A DNA stretch of 64,000 nt from Austropuccinia psidii (Eukaryota; Basidiomycota; Pucciniomycetes; Pucciniales; Sphaerophragmiaceae): positions 3,569,501-3,633,500 of the forward strand of contig JALGQZ010000013.1 of the NCBI GenBank assembly GCA_023105745.1, read 5' to 3'. Shown here piece after piece: positions 49,093 to 61,300 of this stretch. Both the position numbers and the translations under genes were made by a program. Within the stretch, counting starts at the first letter, position 1. Each line of letters starts with the position of its first letter. The notes beneath the pieces were generated by a model, which worked only from the letters and a program-made list of their open reading frames with translations, was not told where the DNA came from and searched no databases.

Positions 49093-49880
49093 CAAAGGCA
49101 TTCTTTGAAAAGATTTGGAAGAAAGTTGAAATCACTCAACTACATAAAGCTTTTTTTCATGGTAGAGCCTATATCTACACAGATTGTTCATTTAAGTATA
49201 TGAGATAAAAACATTATTTACCACATAGGGTAAACCTTTCACGTAATTTTGAATATGAAAAATTCAAGGACTTTCAAGTTCTTAAACAAAGAAATTGAGT
49301 TTGTAATTCATTTGTGGAGATTTCTACATGTCTCTCAACTCCTACACTATCTTAACATGGGTGATTTAAGTAACTCAGAAAGAAGTTGAAGTGATGTGAA
49401 AATAAAAATTTAAATAACTCATTGTGAAAATGAAAAAAGTCTCTTTAATGAAAAATCTAAAGAAGGCTAAGAATTCTCAAAGATATGACATTTTACTGAT
49501 GTGAAAGCTTATATTTATACCAATTATTCTTTTTAATGACTAACATCATTCACTAAGTGAGATATCAATCCATAAAATGGAGGTTCTACTTTTCTGAAAA
49601 ATATTCTGTAAATATCCATTAGATTGTAGGATTTTTGAAGGAATCAGAATATGAAGCTTCCCAAACTATTCATGTTTTCTGTCAAACATAGCTTTGGAGA
49701 TAGATTGATGTACAGGCCATGATAAAACAGGAGAAATGCCTCAGTTGCTTCTGGATCATGCCCTGAGACAGCACTGAGAAGGAGAAGTTTTTCACAAATC
49801 CCTCCAGTGTCTCAATCTTGGAGTAAAACAAGTACCAAGGCCTCATTATCCCCACGAGAAAACTTCAAGTTTGATTCTTG
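49093..49880. other. Gene-free stretch
   Basis: AT-rich; no gene or repeat recognised apart from the target duplication at its start. Confidence 0.4.
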
Positions 49881-49990
49881 GATAATTTTGGATAATTTTG
49901 GATAATTTTGGATAATTTTGGATAATTTTGGATAATTTTGGATAATTTTGGATAATTTTGGATAATTTTGTAGAATTTTGGATAATTTTG
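49881..49990. repeat. 10-bp minisatellite, 11 units
   Basis: GATAATTTTG repeated eleven times head to tail; only the tenth unit differs (TAGAATTTTG). It lies about 530 bases upstream of the Rab2-like start codon. The minus-strand frame through it encodes an Asn/Tyr/Pro/Lys repeat, which I treat as spurious. Confidence 0.95.
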
Positions 49991-50519
49991 AGGAATAAGA
50001 TGAAATCTGCTGAGCCAGGAAATCCACAAAGTCATCTCAGCCTTGATTTGTGGGCGATTTGGACCGAATTTCTCAAGATTTTCCTCAAAAAGCTCTCAAT
50101 CTCACCAGCAACCAGGTCGATGGCAAGGCCCCTGACGAATTCTCGAGATTTTTAAATTTCTTCTTGAGACTGCCTCCGTCAAATCTTCCATCTCATCATC
50201 GTCGTCGTCGTCATTCCTTTCAAATTAACACTTGCCATCCTCAGCAAAAGCGATCGGTTGTTGCTCAAGGGTATCGTTCTATTTCTCTTTTGGGTTAGTC
50301 CAGCGAATTCGTCATAGCCATCTGCTCAGTTAAAATCATCTACCGCTGACTGGTTCAATCCATCCATCGATCTATCAAATCAATCTGATCCCCAACAAGA
50401 TCTCAATATTTCATTTCCGACATCATCTTTGAACTTGGACCGAAAATTAAAAGTTTATCTACCCTTCAAGAGATCCAAACATCGCTCGCAAAAACTTTTG
50501 GATACTTTCATTTTACATT

Positions 50520-51832
50520 ATGGCCACTTGGGATTATGTCAGTCAATATTTGGGATCATCCGAAGCTTCCATCTTACTTCATTTACTAATCTGTCAATTC
50601 ATTCATTCTTTTATTTTTTCAAAAGATTATGAAATTTGTAGGTCCAATGCTCTATCTTTTGTAATTTTGGATTTTCACCTTGATTATTTGGCAATCCTTT
50701 AATCTTCACTCTCAGTTAACTTCAGCCTTCCTTTTTTATTATTCTTTAAAAAAATACTCCAGGTCGTTGTCGGTGATTCAAGTACAGGTAAATCATCTTT
50801 ATTGGTTCAATTAACGGATAAACGATTCTTAGGCCAATGTGATCCCACCGTCAGTCATTCGATACTTGGTTTAAAGTCCAAAAAATCTTATCATTTGCTC
50901 AGCTTTTCATTTAATTCATCTCCTTATTCTTCATTTTTCCTTAGATAGGTGTAGAGTTTGGTGCTTCTTTGATTTCATTACCTAATGGGAAAATCGTCAA
51001 AGCTCAAGTTTGGGATACAGCTGGGTATCTATCAGTTTTTTCTTTAGTCTACAAGACTCTCTCCTATCTATCTCGCACTAGCTCTTCTTTTAAAAAAGAT
51101 CTTTCGCCTTGATGTTGATCTAGACAGGAAAGTTTTCGTTCAATCACTCGCTCTTATGTAGGATCATTTTCTTTTTTTTGGTGTACTCTACTCTTCACTT
51201 TTCCCAACTTTAAGCCCCTCTTCAGTTCATGCCTTTGTTCCAAATTCTCAGATTCTTAGCATACTAATCTCACATCATTGCATTTTTTTCTCTTTTTCCC
51301 ATCCATTTTTAATTGATCGGCGTTCCCTTGATATTAGTATCGAGGTGGGGTAGGCGCCTTGCTCGTTTTTGATACCACCAATCGCAAATCGTTCTTGAAC
51401 ATTTCACAATGGCTTGAAGATCTAAAATCATACGGTGATGAAGGCTTAGTTATCATCTTGGTGGGAAACAAGTCAGATTTATGTGACTCAAACAATCCCT
51501 CTGATCAATCCCGATCGTCTTCCCGCGAAGTCTTAACGGATGAAGCAAAAGAATGGGCTCAGGAACGAGGTCTTGAATACATTGAAGTTAGTGCGAAAAC
51601 AGGAACTAATGTTGAAGAGGTTAGCCCTAACTAGTTTATTAATCATGGCAATGTCCTTTTTGTTCACAAAGTATCTTCAAATGATCTTGTTCAGACTTTT
51701 TCAAAAGTTGCTCAAAAAATTTATGAATCAGGCCTATTAGATCAAGGAAACCCATCAAACTCAACTAGCTCAAGATCAAGTTTTCCTCTCATTCCTGCAA
51801 GAAATGCGACGAGAAATTGTTGTGGTCCATGA
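50520..51832 (+). CDS. RAB2: Rab2-like small GTPase
   Basis: Seven exons: 50520-50537, 50626-50637, 50763-50849, 50945-51024, 51124-51157, 51338-51619 and 51695-51832, giving 216 residues and TGA. All six introns are GT-AG and every join keeps frame. Motifs: P-loop GDSSTGKS (14-21), IGVEFG with the switch I region, WDTAGQE (62-68), QESFRSITRSYYRG, NKSD (121-124) and SAK (162-164). TDKRF, QWLED and VEE.F...A..IYE fit Rab2 better than Rab4 or Rab14. It ends NCCGP, a CCxx-type geranylgeranylation site. Rab2 works in membrane traffic at the Golgi and late endosome. Exon 2 is only 12 nt (residues 7-10, IMKF). Residues 127-140 form a Ser/Asn-rich insert not found in animal Rab2. The gene looks intact. 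Confidence 0.9.
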
Positions 51833-52850
51833 TGATTTTTTTTTAAATCATAATACTTATGCATAATATTCTCCGCATGTTTTTCATTGTCTCAACTTTA
51901 TTGATTTTCCTTTCCTTTCAAGAATTCTTGAAGATTTTATGTATTTTTTCTCTCAAGTCACACCTTGGCCTTTTTTTGTTTATTTCAGTGGAAACTTGCA
52001 AGATTTTGGATTATTATTTTTTTGATTTGCTAATTGGGTCGTCAAGAGAAAACTTTCAGTCTTATTAATGTGTTCTAATAAATCATTCATGTAAAAAGCA
52101 TAAAATTGTCATTATAAAGTCATAAATATACCTTTTTGAAATATGTTGAATGGGAAATGTGTCAGTGCTAATTTGACAAGGCTCCCTTTAAAAGTTACTC
52201 TTTTTTCAGGTAAATCATTTTTCTTGTTTTATTTCTTACAAGCCTATATAAAAGCTGATCATGGCTTTTGTAAAAACAAAATGTGGAACTTTCTGTCTCC
52301 AGACTTGTCTGGCCTGTTGATTAGGCAGGGGTCACCCTAGTATAAAATGTGGTTATCTTAACCTACCTAGTCAGTTAGCTATAATTTATTCATGGTAGAA
52401 TGGTTATGCATTTTTTGCTCCCGTCTGTTTGATACTTATGAATTGCTTTGATATCACTAATGATATTAATTTAGTTTTCGTTAACGTAATCTAATATATA
52501 TCGAACGATTAAAATAACTCATTTTTAAAATTATTTTAAATTCTCTTTATCCTAAATGTGTTTAGTTTTTTCAAAAAAGATCAATAATTTTTAGTATAGT
52601 ATAATGAAGTATAATAAATAGTATACAATCAAAACTCTCTTAACCCATGCCTCTATAAACTCATCAACTGCCAAAACCCATCCACGAGGATGTTCACTAG
52701 GCCAGTGCCTGCATCCATAACCCATGAGGTTCTGAACCACCAAAGCAAAATACCTCTCACAACCCATAATTTTCATCACCCCAATTTTTTTCATTGGACT
52801 TCTCAGCCCATTGGTTTAATCTTGAATCTTCATGAGTATTTGCACCATCA
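51833..52850. other. Downstream of the Rab2-like gene, gene-free
   Basis: Includes the probable Rab2-like 3' UTR. Minus-strand text at 52591-52794 (HPRGWVLAVDEFIEAWVK) reads like part of a protein, but I cannot place it in a family or give it an exon structure. Confidence 0.35.
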
Positions 52851-53078
52851 ATGGACCCCATTCCAAAAAACATGGACCATCTGTATTGGCAACACAATAT
52901 TCTTCTCATGATCCAACCTCAAAGCAAAAAACATTCTGCTTCTGAAATGCTCGAGGTATTTGAACTTGATGAATTTGAAGACAGCCTGAAACACTTGGAT
53001 CATTCTGTTGAGGCTAAGAAGAGAAAGCTTCAGGGAAAACAAGCAAAAGAAACATTCAAAAAAGATGAAGAAGAATAG
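52851..53078 (+). CDS. Hypothetical short reading frame
   Basis: 75 residues starting MDPIPKNMDHLYW. The second half is charged and helical (EMLEVFELDEFEDSLKHL, then a Lys/Glu/Gln-rich end), like the C-terminal coil of a transposon-encoded protein. I do not recognise a family. There is no convincing splice site upstream, so it may be the last exon of a decayed transposon gene. Confidence 0.25.
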   Translation: MDPIPKNMDHLYWQHNILLMIQPQSKKHSASEMLEVFELDEFEDSLKHLDHSVEAKKRKLQGKQAKETFKKDEEE

Positions 53079-53394
53079 CTTTATGGGTTTGGGAATTTAA
53101 TTTAAAAACATATCCTTGTCAAAAAAACTTCTTACAACTCAAGAGCAATGAAGAAACAATCAAATTATCCAACAAAGAGTTTTAAGTAGTTAATTGCATC
53201 ATTCAAAAGACACAAAAAAATGAAATTTTTTCAACGCATAAATTAAAAGAAAAAGAAAAAAACTTCCTTTGGTCATCACCTCAAGACTCAGGTTTTAATA
53301 ATTTCAGATAAGATTGAAGTACTCAATTGGTTGGTACCACAGCAGCGAAAAAAAACTATGAGTTACAAGTGAGTACCTTGCGACATTTTTCCTC

Positions 53395-53735
53395 ATCTCA
53401 ACATGAAAAGAAAGGCTATCCTGGCTCTTAAGGGAAGCAGGTACAACTAAGGTCCAACCTTCTCTCAACCTTGGTTCTAAACTTGGAATACTTTTGCAGA
53501 TACTTCCAGCCAAAAGTTTGGTCATTCATAATTTGACTCAATTAAAATAGAAGATTATGAATTTCCTATGAGCTCAATATTTTTACTCATACATCATATA
53601 TACCTCTCAAATTATACAATGAGTTCTTGAATGAAAATTAATCCTAACAGTGAAATACAATTCTTTCAAAAAAATCAGTGAAGTAATTTTACAAGGATTC
53701 CTTTATCTTTTATACTTGAAATAAAAAACTTGTTT
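53395..53735 (+). repeat. Dispersed repeat, copy 2
   Basis: Matches 8643-8988 in order: AGGCTATCC, GGTCCAACCTTCTC, CAACCTTGGTT, TTTGGTCATTCA, TGACTCAATTAAAATAGAAGA and ATTCCTTTATC. No coding content. Confidence 0.65.
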
Positions 53736-54654
53736 AACACATGATCACCATTTCCAAGCCCTTAACTATTTTTTTTTTCTGAAGAAAAAGGTTTCATTTT
53801 ATACTAATAAATTTATAAAAAAAAATATAAAATCTTTTTTAAGCAAAATTAAAACCCTTCAGTATGTTTTTTTTTTTTTTTTTTGTCCTCTTAAAAAATT
53901 TATTTAAATTTAAATCTAAATATAATTAAAATATTTTTTATTATAATTATATTTATTCTTCAAGATATATATCATGAAAGAATCTTTTTTTTTTATCCAT
54001 TAAATTTTCTCTTAAAGATTTATCATCTTTTTTTTTTTTTATGTAATTAAAGATTTATTAAATGTAAAATCTTTTTTGATATTGATTTTTTTTTTCAGCT
54101 ATTGTAATAAATTGATTAAATATAGAAATTCATTTAAAGTTTTTTTTTTATTATCTATTATGTTTTTTTTTTCTTTTTTTTTTTTTTGAGATAACTACTT
54201 TATTTTAAAATTCAATTTTTTTTCTGAAAAATTAAATAAATTGTTTTTTTTTTTTTTTAAAGTTTTTTATATCTTTTTTTAAACTTCTTTCATTTATTAA
54301 ATTAATAATATATATATCTATTTCTAATTTAAATGTTAAATAAGTTTTAATAATTTTTTTTTTTTTTTTTTTAATGTTTTGTTTGAATTTTTAATTTGTG
54401 ATTTCATTTTATCTTTTTTTATCTTTTGTTGTGTCTTTTTTTTAATTTTTTAATTTATTTTATCTTTTTTTGTATCTTTTTTTTTTTTTAATTTTTTATC
54501 TATTTTATCTTTTTTTTTCAATTATTTTTGTTTATTTCTTTTTAATTTTTCTTTTCAATTTTTTTTGATTTGTTTTACAATTTTTTTTTCATTTTTTTTA
54601 ACAATTTTCTTTTATTTTATATGTATTTGTGTTTTTATTTTTTTTTTTTTATTT
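53736..54654. other. T-rich low-complexity stretch
   Basis: Long T runs with interspersed A, no gene. It grades into the microsatellites that follow. Confidence 0.6.
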
Positions 54655-55480
54655 TATTTTTTGTTTTATTTTATTTTATTTTATTTTATTTTATTTTATT
54701 TTATTTTATTTTATTTTATTTTATTTTATTTTATTTTATTTTATCTTATTTTATGTTATTTTATTTTATTTTATTTTTTTTCATTCTCATTTATTTTTTT
54801 TTTCATTTTTTTTTATTTTTTTTTATTTTTTTTTATTTTTTTTTATTTTTTTTTATTTTTTTTTATTTTTTTTTATTTTTTTTTATTTTTTTTTATTTTT
54901 TTTTATTTTTTTTTATTTTTTTTTATTTTTTTTTATTTTTTTTTATTTTTTTTTATTTTTTTTTATTTTTTTTTATTTTTTTTTATTTTTTTTTATTTTT
55001 TTTTATTTTTTTTTATTTTTTTTTATTTTTTTTTATTTTTTTTTATTTTTTTTTATTTTTTTTTATTTTTTTTTATTTTTTTTTTATTTTTTTTTATTTT
55101 TTTTTATTTTTTTTTATTTTTTTTTTATTTTTTTTTATTTTTTTTTATTTTTTTTTATTTTTTTTTATTTTTTTTTATTTTTTTTTATTTTTTTTTATTT
55201 TTTTTTATTTTTTTTTATTTTTTTTTATTTTTTTTTATTTTTTTTTATTTTTTTTTATTTTTTTTTATTTTTTTTTATTTTTTTTTATTTTTTTTTATTT
55301 TTTTTTATTTTTTTTTATTTTTTTTTATTTTTTTTTATTTTTTTTATTTTTTTTTATTTTTTTTTATTTTTTTTTTATTTTTTTTTTATTTTTTTTTTAT
55401 TTTTTTTTTATTTTTTTTTTATTTTTTTTTTTAATTTTTTTTTACTTTTTTTTATCTTTTTTATTCTTTTATTCATTTTT

Positions 55481-55538
<58 letters not shown>

Positions 55539-55660
55539 TTTTTTTTATTTTTTTTATTTTTTTTATTTTTTTTATTTTTTTTATTTTTTTTTATTTTTTA
55601 TTTTTGTTTATTTTTTTTTATTTTATTTATTTGTTTTTTAATTTTTTTTTATTTTTTCTT
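54655..55660. repeat. T-rich microsatellites
   Basis: First (TTTTA)n at about 54660-54775, then an almost uninterrupted array of 9- to 11-base units, each a T run closed by a single A, to about 55430, then 8-base units to about 55590. Unit length drifts by one T between blocks. The long Phe/Leu/Tyr/Ile frames through this array come from the repeat and are not genes. Confidence 0.95.
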
Positions 55661-55814
55661 TGTAATTTTTTTTTAATTTTTTTTTGACATTTTTTTCATT
55701 TTTTTTAATTTGTTGTTTTTGTTTTTGATTGTTTTTTTTGAATTTTTTTTTCTAATTTTTTTTAATGTTTTTTTACGGTTTTTTGTTGTGATTTTTTTCT
55801 TGAATTTTTTTTTG

Positions 55815-56170
55815 GTGTTGGTAAAGACGCATGAGCTTTTAGTCAAAACATGTAAGTAACTTATTTTTAATAAAAATTGCTCAGGCTCAGTTTTGAGCAT
55901 TTTTATAATTTTTTTTGTGCCATATTTTTCTGACATGGGATGCGAAGGTCCCCAAATTTTTTGAATTTTTTTTTTGGCCCAATTTGGCAAAATAGCCTAT
56001 TTTTCAAAAAAAATCATTAAATATGTTCCCACTTATGAATTTCCATAATGTTTTTCTAAAATAAAGGGAAAAATCTTGAGAATAAAAAACCAGATCCCAA
56101 CATTTTGGGATTTTTTTCCAGGACATTTGTAGGCCCAAAAAGTCCTTGTTTCTTTACATTTTTTGTTCAT
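55815..56170 (+). repeat. Repeat family R, copy
   Basis: GTTGGTAAAGACGCATGAGC, AACATGTAAGTAAC and the following text (CCCACTTATGAATT, GGGAAAAATCTTGAGAATAA, TTTTGGGATTT) align in order with 57553-57910. A shorter related piece lies at 2560-2665. Confidence 0.6.
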
Positions 56171-56229
56171 GTTTGTATTTAAATTGAAAATGCCATTAAT
56201 GACATAAGTTGAATTCAAAATGTAATTTA

Positions 56230-56800
56230 TGATGAGTGGAAGTTAAAATTTCATTTTTGGCATTAACAGTGCAATTTATGACATCAAAAGTGCCATAAAT
56301 GGCATCACAAATGACATAATAATGCCATAAATGGCATCAAGAATGACATACAGATGCCATTTATGGCCAGAAAATTGGCCTAAATGGCATTACAACAATG
56401 CCATAAGCTGAATTCAATGGCCTTAAAAATTCCATAAATGGCCTCAACAATTGCATGAAAGGCCTTAACATTGGCCTTAAAAATGGCATGAATGGCCTTA
56501 ACATTGGCCTTAAAAATGGAATTAATGGGCTTAACAATACCATAAATGGCATTTTTAATGCCATTTATGGAATCAACAATTCCTTTATGGCATTATGCCA
56601 TTTATTGCATTGATAATGCCATTAATGGCATTGTTAATGTGGCATTATTAATGTCATTTATGAAATACCATTAATGGCATTAATGGCATCAGAAATAGTG
56701 CATTGAATATGTCATTAATGGCACTGTTAATGCCATAAAAGGCATTGTTGATGCCATAAATGACATGAATGGCATCAGAAATTCCATAAATAGCCATACT
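56230..56800. repeat. Degenerate ATGGCAT-based palindromic repeat
   Basis: The words GCCATAAATGGCAT, GGCATTAATGCC-like forms and GGCCTTAAAAATGGC recur dozens of times in both orientations. Part (56390-56530) has a period near 48 bases (GGCCTTAACATTGGCC...). Reading frames here are repeat artefacts. Confidence 0.85.
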
Positions 56801-57009
56801 TCATTTAAAAACCACCCCTTACATGTTTTACCATAAAATTATGTGTTTTCACCAATTGATTGTAAAAACACGCAAGCTCTTATGTATTTTTACCAATTTG
56901 CTTATGTGTTTTTACCAATACCCTTTTTTTTAATTTTTTTATTTCTGTTTTGAATTTTAATCTTAATTTTTTATTTTTTAAAATATTTTTTTTTGAATTT
57001 TCTCTTTTG
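56801..57009. repeat. Repeat family R, inverted-type end
   Basis: ACATGTTTTACCA, GTAAAAACACGCAAGCTCTTA and ATGTGTTTTTACCAATACCC match the end seen at 2640-2665. Followed by T-rich DNA. Confidence 0.5.
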
Positions 57010-57170
57010 ATTTGTTTTTTGATTTTTTTTTTGATTTTTTTTTTTGATTTTTTTTTTTGATTTTTTTTTTGATTTTTTTTTTGATTTTTTTTTTGATTTT
57101 TTTTTTGATTTTTTTTTTGATTTTTTTTTTGATTTTTTTTTTGATTTTTTTTTGATTTTTTTTTTTAATT
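57010..57170. repeat. (GAT9-10) microsatellite
   Basis: Units of GA followed by 9-10 T, about fourteen copies in a row, with unit length shifting by single T. Confidence 0.9.
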
Positions 57171-57552
57171 TTTTCTTTGATTTTTTTACAATTTTCTTTC
57201 TGGATTTGTTTTAGTCTTTTTTTGATTTTTTTTATTTAATTTTTTTTATGATTTTTTTTTTTTGCTTTTTTAACTTAATTTTTTTTTTCAAAAATTTTGA
57301 ACTTTTCTTTAATCTTGTTTTGATTTTTGTATTTGTTTAATTTTATAATTTTGTGAACTTTTTTGAATTTTGTTATAATTTTTTAACATTTTCTTTAAAT
57401 TTTATCAATATCAAGGTGATATTTTTCAAATTTGCTGTTTTTTATTTTAGTTTTTTTCTCTTTTCTTACTATTTTTGGCATCCTTATCAATCATTCTCTT
57501 TTTTTTTTATTTTATAAGTTTTTTATTATTTGATTTTTTCTGTATTTTTATT

Positions 57553-58060
57553 TAGGGTTCTGGTAAAAGCACATAAAATATTTGTGCAAAGATGTAAGCC
57601 CTTATGTGTTTTTACCAATTTATGGCCAAAAACAGGTAAGTGACCCTTTTTTGAAAGAAATTCCTCAAGAACACTTTTGAGCCATTTTTTCCATTGTCCA
57701 ATTTTAAGATACCCAAATTTTTCATAATTGCTTGTTTTCTAACTTTATCGCAATTGGATATTCCATTTGAAAAAGTAATTGAAAAAAATTCCCACTTATA
57801 AATTGCCTCAATTTTTTTCTGGAATTATGGGAAAAATTTGAGAATAACAAGCCAGAAGCCCATAATTCTGGGAATTCTTTTGGGTTGGATAGGTTTAGGT
57901 ACAAAAAGTGTTTTTTTAGGATTTTTCTGTTCATGGCCACAATATGAACTTTTGTAAGTAGAAAAGTTCCATATTGATAAAGAAGATGACTGAGGTGGGA
58001 TTTAAGAGATGAATAAGACTCAGTAGGGGGAAAAATGGGATACCTTGTATTTACAAAGAA
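57553..58060 (+). repeat. Repeat family R, copy
   Basis: TCTGGTAAAAGCACATAAAA, TTATGTGTTTTTACCAATTT, then CCCACTTATAAATT and GGGAAAAATTTGAGAATAA in the same order as 55815-56170. The following minus-strand frame (57722-58285) has no recognisable motif. Confidence 0.6.
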
Positions 58061-58370
58061 AAACAAATAATAATTTGAATCTGAATCAACTTCTAACATA
58101 GTACTTTTTTTCTGAAAGGGGGGAGGAAGGTTGGAAAACTCTTGCATTCTGTGCTTCTTGAATTTATCTTCCCACCCCAGGGCATGTGGTTGAGCATGAA
58201 ATTTCCAACTCACAGTAATGGGGGGGACAGGGTAAAATTTAGAAATGATGTAACCCAAGGGAACAAAATGAGAATAGCTATCCAAAATACATATGAAAAT
58301 GGGAAGATTGTCTTTTGAAGGTTAGAAATAAGGGAAAAAGGGGAATTAATGGACTGTGGAATAAAATAAA

Positions 58371-61300
58371 TGTCAGCCTGTGACTCAAAACCAGAGCACA
58401 AGCATGACAGCCAAATACCATAAACCAATGGTAGAGCAAAATACCACCAAAACATGGATCTGATCCAAACCATCTCAAAAGTTATCAAAAGAAAGGGAAA
58501 ACTTACCTTTTTCCAAATATACAAGTCCCATCATTATAGGAAAAATAATAAAAAAGCTATTCCTGGTCAAAGAAGCTCCTTAGCATCAACCTTAATTTTC
58601 ACCTCTCATCTAAAATCCAGAGGAAGAGGCTTAACCACAGAAAATAGGTATTAAAACTGAATATCTAAGTCAGGGATATCCAATGGTACTAGCCAAACTG
58701 AGCTAGCACCAAAGCTACAGAAGGTATGGCCAAAATAAGGTCAAATAAGGGTTAATAAAATATGCACCACTCATCCAACTTCTACAGTTTTAATGTGAGA
58801 TACCTAAAGTGGGGTAATTTTGGAAAGAGAACAATCAGTTCTATCTGATGGCTGCCTCCATTCCACCATATCTCATCTAGAACAAAATTTATGGAGCAAA
58901 CAAGCTCCATACAGATCTTGAGAAAATCATATATATGGATAACAAACATTGAACATGGAATACCTTTGCCATATTGAATGTCACCCATACCAAATGATGT
59001 ACCATTGTGTATATCTCATCCAGGGCTACAAAATAAACCAGTTTTGAGCTCAATATCTCAAAAACTGACAAAGCTATAGCAATTTTAAGGTTAAAATCCC
59101 ACAATTTGACCAATACACCTTTACTGTGGGATATTATCCCATGACTATGATTATGGGGTGTTAAATAGACAAAGAAGATTGTTTATACCTCGATACCTCA
59201 TAGTTCATTCAATATTGGGGTCCCATACCGGTTCTGTACAGCTTTCCACACATTATAAATTTCAGAAGAGGGCTGTGAGGTCCCCAGACGAAAATTTTCA
59301 CCCAGTATTGGGGAAACCTGCCCAGATGTGGTTTCAGAACCACATCTGAGCCCAATACAGAGAATAAAGACCTCGTAAAAACAACAAGCCAGTACTCTGA
59401 AGTGAAAAATCTTCACTTCTTCTACGTGGATGTTCTAGAGGACTTCTCCACCCCATTTCTAGATGAAAGGAGGCCTTTTCACTTCCAGAAAAGGAATCCA
59501 CATTATGCTCTTGAATTCCTACATAGTACAGCTGTAAAAAAAAATTATTCTTGTAAGGTTTGACTATGAAACAATAAGTAAAAATTACTAATTTATTACT
59601 TATTGTACTCTGAATGTCCTTATAATTGAAATAACTAAGATTAAAATAATAATAATAATAAAGAAATATTATTATTATGGCGTAAAAATATTATATTATT
59701 AAATAAATATAATAATATAATTAATATTATATGAAATTATAATATTGTAAATAATATATTAATATAAAATAATTAATATATTATAAAGCTCTTTATTATT
59801 GTTACCAACAAATAATAAAGGCGTAAAAAACTGTTTTTTATAAATAAAAAACAATTAATAACAATAATATTACCAATATTAAAGTTATATATTAATATAA
59901 ATACTATTTATATTAATTAAGAATTATTAAGAGTAATAATAAGAGAGAAATTATTATAATAAGATGAAATAACCTACTTTTAACACTTAAAATAATAATT
60001 TTGAGATATTTTACGCCAAAAGCATATAATACAACTTTTTCAAATTGTATTTACAATAAAAAATAAAGAAAATTACTAAATTTCTTGATTTTACGTGGAA
60101 ATGAGTTTATAGAGAGATTTATAACAAAAACAATTAAAGCATTGATTTAATCACGTAAAAATAGTGACTAATATTAAGATGGTCTTTGATCTTTAATAAT
60201 ATAAGAGCTATATATATATAGAATAAAGAAATTACCTTTTATTTAATTGATTTAATGTTTTTGATGCGTCTGAGGGGAAAATAGAGTAAAAAGAGCTCTA
60301 TTTATAGTAAATACCTCCCTCCTAGAGTCCAACAGGCTTCTAGTAGACGTGTACTGGTAATATCCACTGGAATTGATCAATATTTTAAGGTTTGGAGATG
60401 ATTACATCATTATCAAACCATATTACATCATTATTACACCATTATTTAGAGTTATCACTATAACTCTAAAGTTGATGACATCAGAGGCTTGGCAGAACCC
60501 CAAATTTCGTGGATTTTATTAGTTTTAATCATAAACTAATAGTATTCACCAATTTTATCACTCTTAAGACTGTTAAACTTAAATTAAGGTTACAGTGTGT
60601 GATCATAACTGCTCAAATTAAGCTCAAACTTTGATCCTCAATAACTTTTAAGATTTACACGCTACAGCAATTCAGAGAGTGAATTCTGACAGCCTGGCAT
60701 AACCTCATTATGCTGCCAAGAGCTTTTCATTACATAATCAAAACTCTAATTTTGATGATTTTTCTTGTAACTCATCTTTTCTGTCGAAATTCAATATTTT
60801 AAACTTCAAACCTTGATTTCAGGGGGTTATACCCTGAATTTAATAATAAAAATTACATCATTCTTCACGAATGAACTAGTAGAATCCAACTGTATACTTT
60901 TTTTTAAGTTTGGAACACTTTCACAGCAAAGTGGTCAACAGCTCTGTTGATTTTTATCAATATTTCATCATAGGTTTTAACCTTGTTTATAATTTGTAAA
61001 ATAAAGTTCATATCTGTGTTCTTACAGTAATTACGTGGTAACTTTATTTTTGGCTCATCATTCTATCATGTATAGTTTAGAAGATATTAGCTATGATCCT
61101 TGAATATATGCGTTGACCAAAAAAGTGCATATATTCAGGTTAATTCCTTAAGTATTGACATTGGAAATTAGCTTATTAATTGTTTTATGTGTGGACTTTC
61201 ATGGGGAATCCACTGGTACAATTTATTTCACATGTTGTTTCATTAGGTCTTGAGATAAATAAGGTTTTATGGTTTTTATAAGGTATTATACCTTATAATT

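Noticed and set aside
49881..49990. CRISPR-like regular array
   Set aside because: Units are contiguous 10-mers with no spacers, and the sequence is eukaryotic.
50050..50298. Plus-strand frame MGDLDRISQDF... as an upstream gene
   Set aside because: No family motif or splice context. It overlaps the probable promoter/5' UTR of the Rab2-like gene.
51620..51671. A 52-nt last intron in the Rab2-like gene ending at CACAAAG
   Set aside because: It shifts the last exon out of frame. The AG at 51694 keeps frame and aligns with Rab2.
54565..55687. Three overlapping frames of about 290-370 Phe/Leu/Tyr-rich residues
   Set aside because: They are translations of the T-run/A microsatellite in all phases. 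Composition follows the repeat and no gene signals exist.
56361..56564. Minus-strand frame with a repeated FLRPMLRPFM peptide
   Set aside because: It is produced by the ATGGCAT/GGCCTTAA repeat field. Period and content follow the DNA repeat.
57722..58285. 187-residue minus-strand frame
   Set aside because: No recognisable motif, and it overlaps repeat family R; most likely a chance frame.
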